DNA of 64,000 bases, taken from NCBI GenBank assembly GCA_905182105.1, contig CAJJAR010000002.1, forward strand, positions 1 through 64,000. Reading direction: 5' to 3'. Each line of letters starts with the position of its first letter. The first letter of the stretch is position 1. The notes under the pieces were generated by a model, which did no database searches, was not told the DNA's origin, and saw nothing but the letters and a program-made list of their open reading frames with translations. Of the stretch, positions 36,453 to 45,222 are shown one piece after another. A program made the translations under genes and the position numbers. Source of the stretch: an uncultured Paracoccaceae bacterium. GTDB taxonomy: Bacteria; Pseudomonadota; Alphaproteobacteria; Rhodobacterales; Rhodobacteraceae.

Positions 36453-37364
36453 ATGCAAATATACCTACCCATCGCAGAGATTTCCGTGAATGCCTTCCTA
36501 TTGTTAGGTTTGGGCGGAATTGTTGGCATCTTGTCTGGCATGTTTGGTGTTGGCGGTGGCTTTTTAATGACCCCACTATTGTTCTTTATCGGCATCCCCC
36601 CTGCGGTGGCCGTCGCAACAGAAGCAAATCAAATTGTTGCATCTTCGTTTTCTGGCGTCTTGGCCCACTTCAAACGAAAAACTGTCGATCTAAGGATGGG
36701 CACTGTCCTTTTGATAGGGGGCCTAGTCGGCGCTGCACTTGGCGTAGTTGTCTTTAACTATCTAAAAGCTCAGGGCCAAGTCGATCTTCTGGTTAAGCTT
36801 TGCTACGTAATTTTCCTTGGTGTTATCGGCGGCTTAATGTTCATCGAGTCCCTCAACGCAATTCGCAAAACATCAAAGGGCACGGTTCCTAAGCGCAAAA
36901 AACACAATTGGATTCACGGCCTACCATTCAAAATGCGTTTTCGTGTTTCTGGACTTTATATTTCAGTGATTCCACCGATCATCGTTGGCGTTCTTGTTGG
37001 CATCCTTGCCGCCATTATGGGTGTTGGTGGTGGTTTCATCATGGTTCCTGCAATGATCTATCTTTTGGGAATGCCTACTAAGGTGGTTGTTGGGACATCG
37101 CTGTTCCAGATCATCTTTGTGACCGCCTTCACAACCATGTTGCACGCTACAACAAACTTTACAGTAGATATCGTATTGGCCGTCCTCCTGCTGGTTGGTG
37201 GTGTCTTCGGCGCACAAATCGGAACCCGTATCGGCGTGAAGATGAAGGCAGAACAGCTACGCATTCTTTTGGCGATCATGGTTTTGACCGTCTGTGGTAA
37301 GCTGGCGTTTGATCTATTGGTCATGCCATCCGATATCTTCTCAATTGCCGCAGGAGGCCACTGA
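36453..37364 (+). CDS. TauE/SafE-family membrane exporter
   Basis: A 303-residue protein with about eight helices. The two inverted TauE/SafE motifs are GGIVGILSGMFGVGGGFLMTP (about 21-41) and GILAAIMGVGGGFIMVPAMIY (about 182-202). Such proteins export sulfite or sulfonates in some bacteria. A short hydrophilic loop carries KRKKHNW. It is followed, one base after its stop, by a TIGR02186-type gene, a pair commonly seen together; the pairing suggests a joint but undefined function. Confidence 0.9.
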   Translation: MQIYLPIAEISVNAFLLLGLGGIVGILSGMFGVGGGFLMTPLLFFIGIPPAVAVATEANQIVASSFSGVLAHFKRKTVDLRMGTVLLIGGLVGAALGVVVFNYLKAQGQVDLLVKLCYVIFLGVIGGLMFIESLNAIRKTSKGTVPKRKKHNWIHGLPFKMRFRVSGLYISVIPPIIVGVLVGILAAIMGVGGGFIMVPAMIYLLGMPTKVVVGTSLFQIIFVTAFTTMLHATTNFTVDIVLAVLLLVGGVFGAQIGTRIGVKMKAEQLRILLAIMVLTVCGKLAFDLLVMPSDIFSIAAGGH

Positions 37365-37365
37365 T

Positions 37366-38121
37366 ATGTTGCGCTATATCATCGCCTTCATCATGCTGGC
37401 ATTGCCCGCAGTGGCAGAAGAAGTCGTATTGGGCCTGAGTAAGGACGAAGTTGCAATCACCACATCCTTTGACGGCTCCGATGTATTAATCTTTGGTGCA
37501 GTCAAGCGCGAGGCCCCCATTCCTGACGGTGATCCACTTGAGGTTATCATCACTGTGTCTGGCCCGTCAGAATCTGTAACTGTGCGCCGTAAGGAAAAGC
37601 GGTTTGGCATTTGGGTCAATATTGACGCCGTCGAAATCGACGAAGCGCCTAGTTTTTATGCAGTGGCAACCAGCGCGCCATTGCGTGATGTGCTGAACGA
37701 TGTCGAAGACCTGCGTTACAAAATCTCTGTCCCGCGCGCGATCCGCTCTGTTGGTGCACCTATGGCAGTGCAAGACGCGGCCGCTTTTACCCAAGCGATC
37801 ATTCGTATCCGTACAAAATCAGACGCATATCAGTTGTTGGAAAACGGGGTGTCTGTGGATGCACAGACACTGTTTCAAACGTCGATTCAGTTGCCTGCTG
37901 CATTGACTGAAGGTGAATACAAAACTCGCATTTTTCTAACCCGTAGCGGCAAGGTCATTTCGGATTATGAGACGTCAATTGATGTTCGAAAGATTGGCCT
38001 GGAACGCTGGCTCTTCACGATGTCTCGTGAAAGCTCGTTGCTGTATGGCTTGATGTCTTTGGCAATTGCGATTGCAGCGGGCTGGGGTGCCTCTGCAATC
38101 TTCCGCGTGTTCCGCCTTTAA
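37366..38121 (+). CDS. TIGR02186-family membrane-anchored protein
   Basis: A 251-residue protein with an N-terminal signal peptide (MLRYIIAFIMLALPAVAEE), a periplasmic beta-rich domain with TTSFDGSDVLIFGAVKREA, and a C-terminal membrane helix near 228-248. This matches the conserved hypothetical family TIGR02186, usually adjacent to TauE/SafE genes. The ATG at 37366 has a perfect AGGAGG upstream. Function is unknown. It converges with the SDR gene (four-base overlap). Confidence 0.85.
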   Translation: MLRYIIAFIMLALPAVAEEVVLGLSKDEVAITTSFDGSDVLIFGAVKREAPIPDGDPLEVIITVSGPSESVTVRRKEKRFGIWVNIDAVEIDEAPSFYAVATSAPLRDVLNDVEDLRYKISVPRAIRSVGAPMAVQDAAAFTQAIIRIRTKSDAYQLLENGVSVDAQTLFQTSIQLPAALTEGEYKTRIFLTRSGKVISDYETSIDVRKIGLERWLFTMSRESSLLYGLMSLAIAIAAGWGASAIFRVFRL

Positions 38122-38831
38122 CCGCGACCCACAAATGGCATCTTAGTCGCCATCACTGTCATGCTTTGAACATTTGCGCTCAATGGCAAACTTGCCATGT
38201 GAAATACAGCCTCAGCCGCATGACTGACATCCATCGTTTCCATATCAGGTTGGCGGGCTTTTAGGCCCGCAACGATTGCACTTTCGGCGTTCCCAATGTC
38301 GATCTGTCCACATGCGATGTCAAACGGACGCCCATCCAGCGATAGCGTTTTGGTCAAACCGGTAATTGCGTGTTTCGTAGTTGTATAACAAATCGAATTA
38401 GGCCGCGGAACATGTGCAGACAAAGAGCCATTGTTGATGATCCGCCCGCCTTGGGGCGATTGTTTGCGCATATGACCAAAGGCCAATTGCGCGGCAATAA
38501 ACATCCCATTCAGGTTCACGTTCATCACTTCGCTCCATGCCGCCAACGGCACTTTGTCGATTGGTCCAGAAGGGCCAAACATACCTGCGTTGTTGAACAA
38601 GGCATCAAGTCGACCAAATCTGTCGATAAACGCATCAAAGGCTGCCTTCATCACGACCGCGTCAGTCACATCACATGGTAAGGCATGTGCATGCTCAAAT
38701 TCATTCGCGATCTCATCAAGTAACTCAGCCCGTCGCGCTATTAGTCCTACATGCCACCCAGCGTTTAAGAACACCTCAGCTGTTGCGCGTCCAATACCAG
38801 AACTGGCACCTGTGATAATGATGGACTTCAT
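38118..38831 (-). CDS. Short-chain dehydrogenase/reductase
   Basis: A 237-residue classical SDR. The cofactor motif TGASSGIG lies at 6-13 and NNAG near 85-88. The catalytic tyrosine/lysine are in YTTTK near 154-158. No acidic residue follows the second strand; RR instead suggests NADP preference. The substrate is unknown. Its start overlaps the upstream helicase stop by four bases, so it is translated with it. Confidence 0.9.
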   Translation of the reverse strand: MKSIIITGASSGIGRATAEVFLNAGWHVGLIARRAELLDEIANEFEHAHALPCDVTDAVVMKAAFDAFIDRFGRLDALFNNAGMFGPSGPIDKVPLAAWSEVMNVNLNGMFIAAQLAFGHMRKQSPQGGRIINNGSLSAHVPRPNSICYTTTKHAITGLTKTLSLDGRPFDIACGQIDIGNAESAIVAGLKARQPDMETMDVSHAAEAVFHMASLPLSANVQSMTVMATKMPFVGRG

Positions 38832-40381
38832 AGGAAGTCATCCTCTTCAGCTTCTGGTGCCAATGTCAACGTCGGTGCAGCGATCGCTTTTAGGTCATCT
38901 ACCCGCAATGGCTCAGTTGGCTTGGACAACCGATTACGTACGACCCAGATTAGGCGTTCTTGAGCGCGTGTGATCGCCACATATGCGAGGCGTTTCCAAA
39001 GCGGTTGCCCTGCTTCAATCCGATTCATACGCGCCGCAACAAACAGATCGGGCGCAAAGACCTGCACAGTATCCCATTGACTGCCCTGTGCCTTGTGAAT
39101 GGTCACTGCAGAACCGTGCAAGAACGTAGCCCCCATACGTGCCGCAAAAGGTATGAATGGCTCTTCTTCATCTGGCTTTTCGATTTTCACGATCGATGCG
39201 GCACTGATCTGGGGATCTTCGGCGCCCATCACATGAAGGCGTGAAAATCCAGGTTTGCGCCCTTCGCCCAAGTACACAACTTGCGCTCCTTTGATCAAGC
39301 CACGAGCCTCAAGGTCCAAACGTTTCTTGCGGTGTTTAAGTGGTAACTCGATGCCATCACAGATCAACGGCTCACCAGCAATCAATGCATCCTCTGGGGC
39401 ACCGTAGACATTGCGAAAGGCGTTTAACAAGCGAATGCGAGTGGCATTGCGCCAAACCAAAACTGGGCTGCGTGCCATCAGATCGACTTCAACCCGCTGG
39501 CCCCATACCACGCGGTCATCCTTTTTGGAGATCTCTTCGATCATCTGCTCAAAATGGTGAAACTCTAGCGCAGGGTCGGCCAAAGCATGTGCTAGATCAA
39601 GGATCGGGTTGTCTGCGGTTTGACGGTGAACACGAGCCAAATTCATAACCTGTGGGGCCGGCAATTTTTCAAAAACCATCGCGCCAGACTGGTTGACCGG
39701 TGCAAGCTGTGCAGGATCACCAAACAAGATCAAAGTTGGAAATATCTCTTTGAGATCATTGAATTGGCGGTCATCTAACATCGAACTTTCGTCGATAAAC
39801 CCGATATCAAGCGGCTCCTCGCGACGTTTCCAACCCGTGATAAAATCAGAACCACGCAAACCTGCCGCTGCCAAAGCACCCGGAATCGATTTGTTATTGA
39901 GGTAAAATGCGGCAGCACGGTCTAGTGCGACATCAGTGATTTCCAATCCCTCATTGATGTCAGGGCGTTCGCCATTGCCAGCCAGCCAATCCGCGATCCG
40001 CTCGTATTCTGGATCATAAACAGGTGTGTAAAGAATGCGGTGGATCGTCGTCGCAGGCACACCGCGAAGGCGCAGAACAGACGCCGCCTTATTGGTGGGT
40101 GCCAATATGGCAAGCGTGCGCTTGTTTTTGCTTTTCTTGGATTCAAAATCGCCAGAAACAATTTGAACCCCGGCAGCTTCAAGTGCCTTATAAAGCTCTG
40201 CCAACAAAAGCGTCTTACCCGAACCAGCCTTTCCTGTGATTGCCATCACTGAAGATGAATCGCCCTGCGGTGGCATGAGCAAATTATCATCAAGGTTTAC
40301 GCCAGCGCCGCGCAGCATTTCAGTGACGCTGTCAAATGCGCTGGCTTGATCGTCGGAGAGGATAAGTTCGGTGGATGTCAT
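38828..40381 (-). CDS. RecD-like AAA+ DNA helicase
   Basis: A 517-residue SF1 helicase. Walker A GKAGSGKT is near 50-57, Walker B FIDESSML near 215-222, and the UvrD_C_2 end has HGSAVTIHKAQGSQWD followed by YVAITRAQERLIWVV. This fits the RecD-like/Dda-like viral-type helicases seen in alphaproteobacteria (without RecBC) and suggests a role in DNA repair or exonuclease-linked processing. The stand-alone form may act as a fork-restart helicase; not certain. Confidence 0.88.
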   Translation of the reverse strand: MTSTELILSDDQASAFDSVTEMLRGAGVNLDDNLLMPPQGDSSSVMAITGKAGSGKTLLLAELYKALEAAGVQIVSGDFESKKSKNKRTLAILAPTNKAASVLRLRGVPATTIHRILYTPVYDPEYERIADWLAGNGERPDINEGLEITDVALDRAAAFYLNNKSIPGALAAAGLRGSDFITGWKRREEPLDIGFIDESSMLDDRQFNDLKEIFPTLILFGDPAQLAPVNQSGAMVFEKLPAPQVMNLARVHRQTADNPILDLAHALADPALEFHHFEQMIEEISKKDDRVVWGQRVEVDLMARSPVLVWRNATRIRLLNAFRNVYGAPEDALIAGEPLICDGIELPLKHRKKRLDLEARGLIKGAQVVYLGEGRKPGFSRLHVMGAEDPQISAASIVKIEKPDEEEPFIPFAARMGATFLHGSAVTIHKAQGSQWDTVQVFAPDLFVAARMNRIEAGQPLWKRLAYVAITRAQERLIWVVRNRLSKPTEPLRVDDLKAIAAPTLTLAPEAEEDDFL

Positions 40382-40427
40382 GGCGTGACACTATAGAGAG
40401 CGCCCAATGGGTGCTAGCCCACCTTTG

Positions 40428-41026
40428 CTAGTTCTGCGCACTCTTTGAACCCAGTGCACGATCAAACCAAAGCCTTGAAATTTCGGACGAAAGACCGGCC
40501 TTTTGTGCCACTTGTGCTTTGGCTTCTGACGCGAAGTGCCAAAGTCCACCACTGATTTGGGCGCGTCCCTCGCCCTCTCGGCCTAATACCTCTGGGGATG
40601 ATCCAATTCGGCGATATATCCGCACCATACGTGCGTCAAAAACGCCGACGACGTGTTCAACGCCGAACCCTTCCATAATCTCTCCACCTGCAAGCATCAG
40701 CGCTGCTACAACTTTTGGATTTGCGGCCCGAGACAAACAAAATCGGGTGCATTCCCAGATCGTTGAACTGGAAATTGGGCCGCCCCCCCCAAAAGGTGAG
40801 AAAAATGGTCGTTCACCATAACCCGTCCCACAGTTGGCAAGAAGCGCATCGATCCCACATGCGTCCCATCCGCATTTTCCCAAATGACATAAAGTGGATT
40901 TAGGTCGTTGTATTCATCACGCTCAAAACCATGGGCATCCACGTTCACCTCCCAATTGAGACGTATTTTAAATTGATCAGCACGATCCCGAAACATTTCC
41001 GCTGCCAGTCTTTTATGTGCCTTCAA
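40428..41026 (-). pseudogene. luxI: Acyl-homoserine-lactone synthase LuxI, frameshifted at a G8 tract
   Basis: The N-terminal half (from a TTG at 41026 with AAGGGG upstream) reads RLAAEMFRDRADQFKIRLNW and ERDEYNDLNPLYVIWENADG. It runs to NDHFSHLL and then enters eight consecutive G (bases 40783-40790). The C-terminal half, with GPISSSTIWECTRFCLSRA, is in another frame. Six or nine G would join both halves into a normal LuxI of about 198 residues. The enzyme would make AHL signals from SAM and acyl-ACP. As sequenced it is off, through either decay, phase variation or homopolymer error. Confidence 0.8.
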
Positions 41027-41155
41027 TTTGTCCCCTTAGATGTAACGCAACATATCACTGCCCCTTGTCCGTTTAATAAAATGAACAAAGGACTAACTTT
41101 TGGAGCGTTAATTTCCATTCATCTGGGCGTACGCAGTTCACGTGCCCACGCAACA

Positions 41156-41863
41156 TCACACCACAATCAAGCCACGGCTAATTGCGCGTGCAACAGCATG
41201 TGTGCTGTTCATCGCCCCCAATTTGAAACGCGCACTTTCGACGTAACCCTGTACCGTATGCTCCGAAATTGTGAGTGTTTGGGCCACTTGCGCTCGGTTG
41301 TAACCAATCGCCAATAGCGTCACAGCATCAACTTCGCGTGGGGAAAGCGCCTCTGCATGTTCTGGGGTTCTATCTGGCTCTAGATCCAAAGCCTTGTGGT
41401 TATCAGCAACATGCTTGGCGTGTGCTCTTCGGTAAACGCTGCCCAGTCCGCGTCATTGCCAGAGTGGCTAACCGTAAATAATGCAAACTGGCCGTTTGGC
41501 CCTCGTATCAGAACAGAAAACCCTTGGTTCCCAACGCTGTAAAAAATCGCTTCTTTTTGAAAGGCTCGAGATGCTTTGCTAGACCAGTCCAATCGCTTCC
41601 AATTGACAGGGTGAAAGCGTTGATAACAACCCGTGATCACGGGATCGACCCGCAAGTAATTTTGGTCCAAATACCGATGAACCCATTCGGCGGGGTACGT
41701 ACCACGGCTGTATTGATCGCCCGCGCTGTCAACCCAGTGGCAAACCATGAGATCAACATTCATTTCATCGCGTAGTGCCTCAATCGCAACCTGAAGTCCT
41801 GCGTGCCCGTCAGCTTGCTCTATTCCCCCCCAATATGTGTTCCAACGCCGTGCTCGCCGTCAT
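41156..41863 (-). pseudogene. luxR: Autoinducer-binding LuxR-family regulator, disrupted twice
   Basis: The gene begins MTASTALEHILGG at 41863 and meets seven G (41825-41831); six would keep the frame with IEQADGHAGLQVAIEAL and the autoinducer-binding domain (VCHWVDSAGDQYSRGTYPAEW, RVDPVITGCYQRFHPVNW). A second break near 41390 separates MLLITT from NHKALDLEPDRTPE; about 13 bases seem missing. The C-terminal HTH (LSPREVDAVTLLAIGYNRAQ, TISEHTVQGYVESARFKLG) is intact. Two independent lesions make it a pseudogene. It sits just upstream of luxI. Confidence 0.85.
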
Positions 41864-42017
41864 GTATGCGCCTATACTGTTTTTCCCTTAGTGCTGCGAT
41901 TTCGGCCATGGCGACAATCGAGGTGTCATCTAGCTGTTCTGCAAGAGCCACCAATTCATTCGCTTGGGCAAACGTTTTCAGATCGGCAAGTACGTCCAAA
42001 ATCCAGTCACTTCTCAT
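41820..42017 (-). CDS. Small conserved protein upstream of luxR
   Basis: A 65-residue acidic protein, RSDWILDVLADLKTFAQANE followed by LAEQLDDTSIVAMAEIA. It has no known function. I recall short genes of this type preceding luxR in Roseobacter genomes, but this is from memory. The ATG at 42017 has AGAGG 11 bases upstream, and its end overlaps the luxR start by 44 bases, implying coupled translation. The frame is intact while luxR and luxI are not. Confidence 0.6.
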   Translation of the reverse strand: MRSDWILDVLADLKTFAQANELVALAEQLDDTSIVAMAEIAALREKQYRRIHDGEHGVGTHIGGE

Positions 42018-42100
42018 TTAAGCTACACCTCTAGTTGGTTAATGAATGATTAAATCAAGCCTATCACGTCTACATTTTCCTCAAAATTCACGCATGTCCC

Positions 42101-42118
42101 CTCCCCCAAAATGGGGAG
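42101..42118. promoter_or_regulatory. Lux-box-like dyad
   Basis: CTCCCCCAAAATGGGGAG has perfect 6-bp arms (CTCCCC/GGGGAG) around six bases, 18 bp in all, the size and symmetry of LuxR operators. It lies 84 bases upstream of the small gene that leads the luxR-luxI cluster. Confidence 0.45.
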
Positions 42119-42227
42119 TTCATGGAAAACAAGCCTTTGATTTGGTTCAAGCCCAGTCTCCAAACGCGAAACGCCCACGATCTCATTCAATTCGCAGGCG
42201 TCTAAATTTCTTCACGTTGTATTGAGC

Positions 42228-43508
42228 TTAAAGTTGTGCGTCTCTTGCGTCTTCCAACGTCCGCAATCCAGTCTTTGGTGCCTGAACCAGGACCGACATA
42301 TTCCCCGGCTTATGTTGGTTCTTCAGCATCTTCATATGCGCATCAGGCAGAGTATCCCATTCGAATACTTCGGACATACATGGGTCCAACCGCCGTTCGA
42401 TCATCAACTGATTTGCCGCCGACGCTTGTTTTAAGTGGGCAAAGTGGCTTCCCTGCAGACGCTTTTGATGCATCCACATGTAACGCACATCAAAGGTTAG
42501 ATTGAAGCCAGAGGTGCCCGCACAGATCACAACCATCCCACCCTTTTTACAGACGAATGTGGAAACAGGGAACGTCGCCTCGCCCGGGTGTTCAAATACC
42601 ATATCAACGTTGTTGCCCTTGCCCGTGATCTCCCAAATCGCCGCGCCAAATTTGCGCGCTTCTTTAAACCAAGTCGCATACTCAGGGGTATTCACTGTGG
42701 GCATCTGCCCCCAGCAGTTAAAGTCTTTGCGATTAAGAACGCCTTTGGCCCCTAACCCCATAACGAAATCACGTTTGTCTTCATCAGAAATTACACCAAT
42801 CGCATTGGCACCAGCGGTGTTGATCAGCTGAATCGCATAGGAACCAAGACCACCGGACGCACCCCAGACTAAAACGTTTTGGCCCGGCTTAAGGTCATGC
42901 GGATGGTGTCCGAACAACATCCGATAGGCCGTTGCCAAAGTTAAGGTATAGCAGGCGGATTCTTCCCACGTCAGATGCTTTGGGCGCGGCATCAATTGTT
43001 GCGACTGCACGCGCGTGAACTGTCCAAAGGACCCGTCTGGTGTTTCATATCCCCAGATGCGCTGACTGGTTGAAAACATCGGATCACCGCCATTGCAGTC
43101 TTCATCGTCACCATCATCTTGGTTACAATGGATGACAACTTCATCGCCAACCTTCCAACGCGTTACCTTGTCGCCAACGGCCCAAACGATACCCGATGCG
43201 TCAGAACCTGCGATGTGATATGGTTGTTTGTGCCCGTCAAAGGGGCTGATCGGCGTGCCCAATGCGGCCCAAACACCGTTATAATTCACGCCTGCCGCCA
43301 TCACCAAAACAAGGACATCGTGACTGTCTAGGTTCGGAACATCCACAACTTCCTGCAGCATTGCAGTATCGGGATTGCCGTGGCGTTCTTTGCGGATTGC
43401 CCAAGCATACATTTGCTTAGGGACATAGCCCATTGGAGGAATTTCACCGACCTCATAAAGGTCTTTTTCAAGCGCTTCATATTGAGCAGCTCCAGTGTCT
43501 AAACCCAT
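42228..43508 (-). CDS. ccr: Crotonyl-CoA carboxylase/reductase
   Basis: A 426-residue medium-chain dehydrogenase/reductase that reduces and carboxylates crotonyl-CoA to ethylmalonyl-CoA, the key step of the ethylmalonyl-CoA pathway. Evidence is the CCR-specific N-terminus YEVGEIPPMGYVPKQMYAW, the segment NCWGQMPTVNTPEYATW and the nucleotide motif VWGASGGLGSYAIQL. The ATG at 43508 follows GAGGGG; an upstream ATG at 43559 would add 17 residues. The 128 bases before it hold its promoter; no clear operator was found. Confidence 0.95.
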   Translation of the reverse strand: MGLDTGAAQYEALEKDLYEVGEIPPMGYVPKQMYAWAIRKERHGNPDTAMLQEVVDVPNLDSHDVLVLVMAAGVNYNGVWAALGTPISPFDGHKQPYHIAGSDASGIVWAVGDKVTRWKVGDEVVIHCNQDDGDDEDCNGGDPMFSTSQRIWGYETPDGSFGQFTRVQSQQLMPRPKHLTWEESACYTLTLATAYRMLFGHHPHDLKPGQNVLVWGASGGLGSYAIQLINTAGANAIGVISDEDKRDFVMGLGAKGVLNRKDFNCWGQMPTVNTPEYATWFKEARKFGAAIWEITGKGNNVDMVFEHPGEATFPVSTFVCKKGGMVVICAGTSGFNLTFDVRYMWMHQKRLQGSHFAHLKQASAANQLMIERRLDPCMSEVFEWDTLPDAHMKMLKNQHKPGNMSVLVQAPKTGLRTLEDARDAQL

Positions 43509-43636
43509 GATATTTCCCCTCGATGCATAACGAGTCACGACGCGGAATCGCGCTGCCACGCTCAGGAAATATAATTACAGAAGCAATAAAGCAACCCTGG
43601 AGGTTTAAATTTGGCAACTTTATTACTTCATTAATT

Positions 43637-45016
43637 TCATGTGACTTTTTCCACGTCCTCTTCGCCCTTATAATAATGGGCAATGGAGCTCGCATAAAAT
43701 GTTAGGACGGGCCGATTGTTTGGCAATATGCGCCAAGCACCATTTTTAAGCTCGATGATCTCTCGCTCCGCCAATTGAGACAGCGCATGGTTGGCTACCG
43801 CAATTAATTCGTCTGCGGGAACAATAAAACTCTTTTCTGCGCTGGCAGATATTTCAGCGTCCAAAACTGTTTGTAAATTTGCGTCATCACAAACCAGGTC
43901 ACCTGTCAACAAGGCGCGGGCCAACAACGGAACCACCACCATGGGCATAAGATCTTGGATTCGAGCCATTAGATCGGTAGCCAAACTTTCTGCATCGGGC
44001 GTCGTCTTGTAATCACGTAACGAAACAGGTTCCCCAAACGTCACTGCAGCAGTCCCGAATTGAAATTTCTTCCCACGAAACCGTTGCCAAGTGCGGTGCA
44101 CAACAAACTTGAAGACAACGCTTACCTTACCACCAAACTTTCGGTCCCCACGTTCATTCGCAGCAATCAAAACACGGTCCTCAAGAACACGGTCATAGTT
44201 AATGGCAACAGGCACGAACATAACATCGCGCCCCTCGTTGGGATCAAACCCCTCAAGAATATAGGACAGCAATCCCATCTTTGGCGGCATAAGGCGTCCA
44301 TTCAGACTTAGCCCACCCTCAGGAAACACCGCTTGAGTTACACCACCTTCAGTTGCCATCTGCACATATCGGGCAAGCACCCGACGATACAAAGCACCCC
44401 GTGCTTTGTGGCGAATAAAATATGCGCCCATTGATTTGATCAATCGGGTCAGCGGCCAAACACGGGCCCATTCCCCAACTGCGTAAGACAATGCAGAGGC
44501 GCGCGCGGCCAAATATGTTACCAAGACATAGTCCATGTTGCTACGGTGGTTCATGATAAAAATGACAGTCGCGTCTGGAGACAACTTAGCCAAACGTTCA
44601 TCGTTTTGAGGACCAGTCCGTACGTCATAAAAGGTATTGCCCAACCAGCGTGCGATACGGATGGCAAATCCGAAATACGCAAGCGCGCTAAAACTTGGCA
44701 CAATCTCACGTGCATATCGCCGTGCCTTTTCAAAGGCCACGTTTTCTGGCACGCCGTTGCGTTCTGCATGGTTCACAATCGCGCGGGTCACTTCAGGATC
44801 ATAGATCAATCGCTGAATCATGTCATAGCGGCGCGCCAATTTGAACGGTTCAATCGGGCGCGTAAGACGCGCATTCAACTTCTTAACAGCGCGTTCCAAA
44901 CGGCGCCGAAAAAACCAACGCACCGAGGGCAACAAGAAGTGGCTAAGTGCTGTAACAGCTGCAAACAGCAAAATCAGAACAAAAAGCCAGAGGGGAATTT
45001 CAACAATCTGCGTCAT
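43637..45016 (-). CDS. PlsB-like 1-acyl-glycerol-phosphate/glycerol-phosphate acyltransferase
   Basis: A 459-residue membrane-associated acyltransferase. After one N-terminal helix (about 5-27), the catalytic NHRSNMDYVL (HxxxxD) motif lies near 150-159, and FPEGGLSLNGRLMPPKMGL (the FPEGxxSRxG type) follows. It should transfer a fatty acyl group to a glycerophosphate in phospholipid synthesis; glycerol-3-phosphate versus lysophosphatidate acceptor is undecided. The ATG at 45016 has AAGGAT upstream. It sits between ccr and ecm, divergent from ecm. Confidence 0.85.
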   Translation of the reverse strand: MTQIVEIPLWLFVLILLFAAVTALSHFLLPSVRWFFRRRLERAVKKLNARLTRPIEPFKLARRYDMIQRLIYDPEVTRAIVNHAERNGVPENVAFEKARRYAREIVPSFSALAYFGFAIRIARWLGNTFYDVRTGPQNDERLAKLSPDATVIFIMNHRSNMDYVLVTYLAARASALSYAVGEWARVWPLTRLIKSMGAYFIRHKARGALYRRVLARYVQMATEGGVTQAVFPEGGLSLNGRLMPPKMGLLSYILEGFDPNEGRDVMFVPVAINYDRVLEDRVLIAANERGDRKFGGKVSVVFKFVVHRTWQRFRGKKFQFGTAAVTFGEPVSLRDYKTTPDAESLATDLMARIQDLMPMVVVPLLARALLTGDLVCDDANLQTVLDAEISASAEKSFIVPADELIAVANHALSQLAEREIIELKNGAWRILPNNRPVLTFYASSIAHYYKGEEDVEKVT

Positions 45017-45138
45017 TGATAATATCCTTACAGTGCGCAAACCTAGCGTAAACCAAAATCAAATCTGGACACAGCAGTTGGACCAGATAGCGGCATTTTT
45101 GCTTTCCGCCTTATTGATACCTCCTTCAGCAAAGCGAA

Positions 45139-45168
45139 TTGACACTTGTCTAAAATTACCATTAATAA
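45139..45168 (+). promoter_or_regulatory. Promoter candidate for ecm
   Basis: TTGACA (45139-45144) and TAATAA (45163-45168) with 18 bases between lie 55 bases upstream of the ecm start. The -35 is a perfect consensus; the surrounding stretch is AT-rich. Confidence 0.5.
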
Positions 45169-45222
45169 TCAATACACGTAACTTTATTACCCGCGCAACG
45201 CTTCGACCACCAGTGAGGCCCG

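Noticed and set aside
43616-45190. Shared AACTTTATTAC 11-mer upstream of ccr and ecm
   Set aside because: One 11-base match in AT-rich DNA, with opposite orientation relative to the two genes and very different distances; too weak for a common operator.
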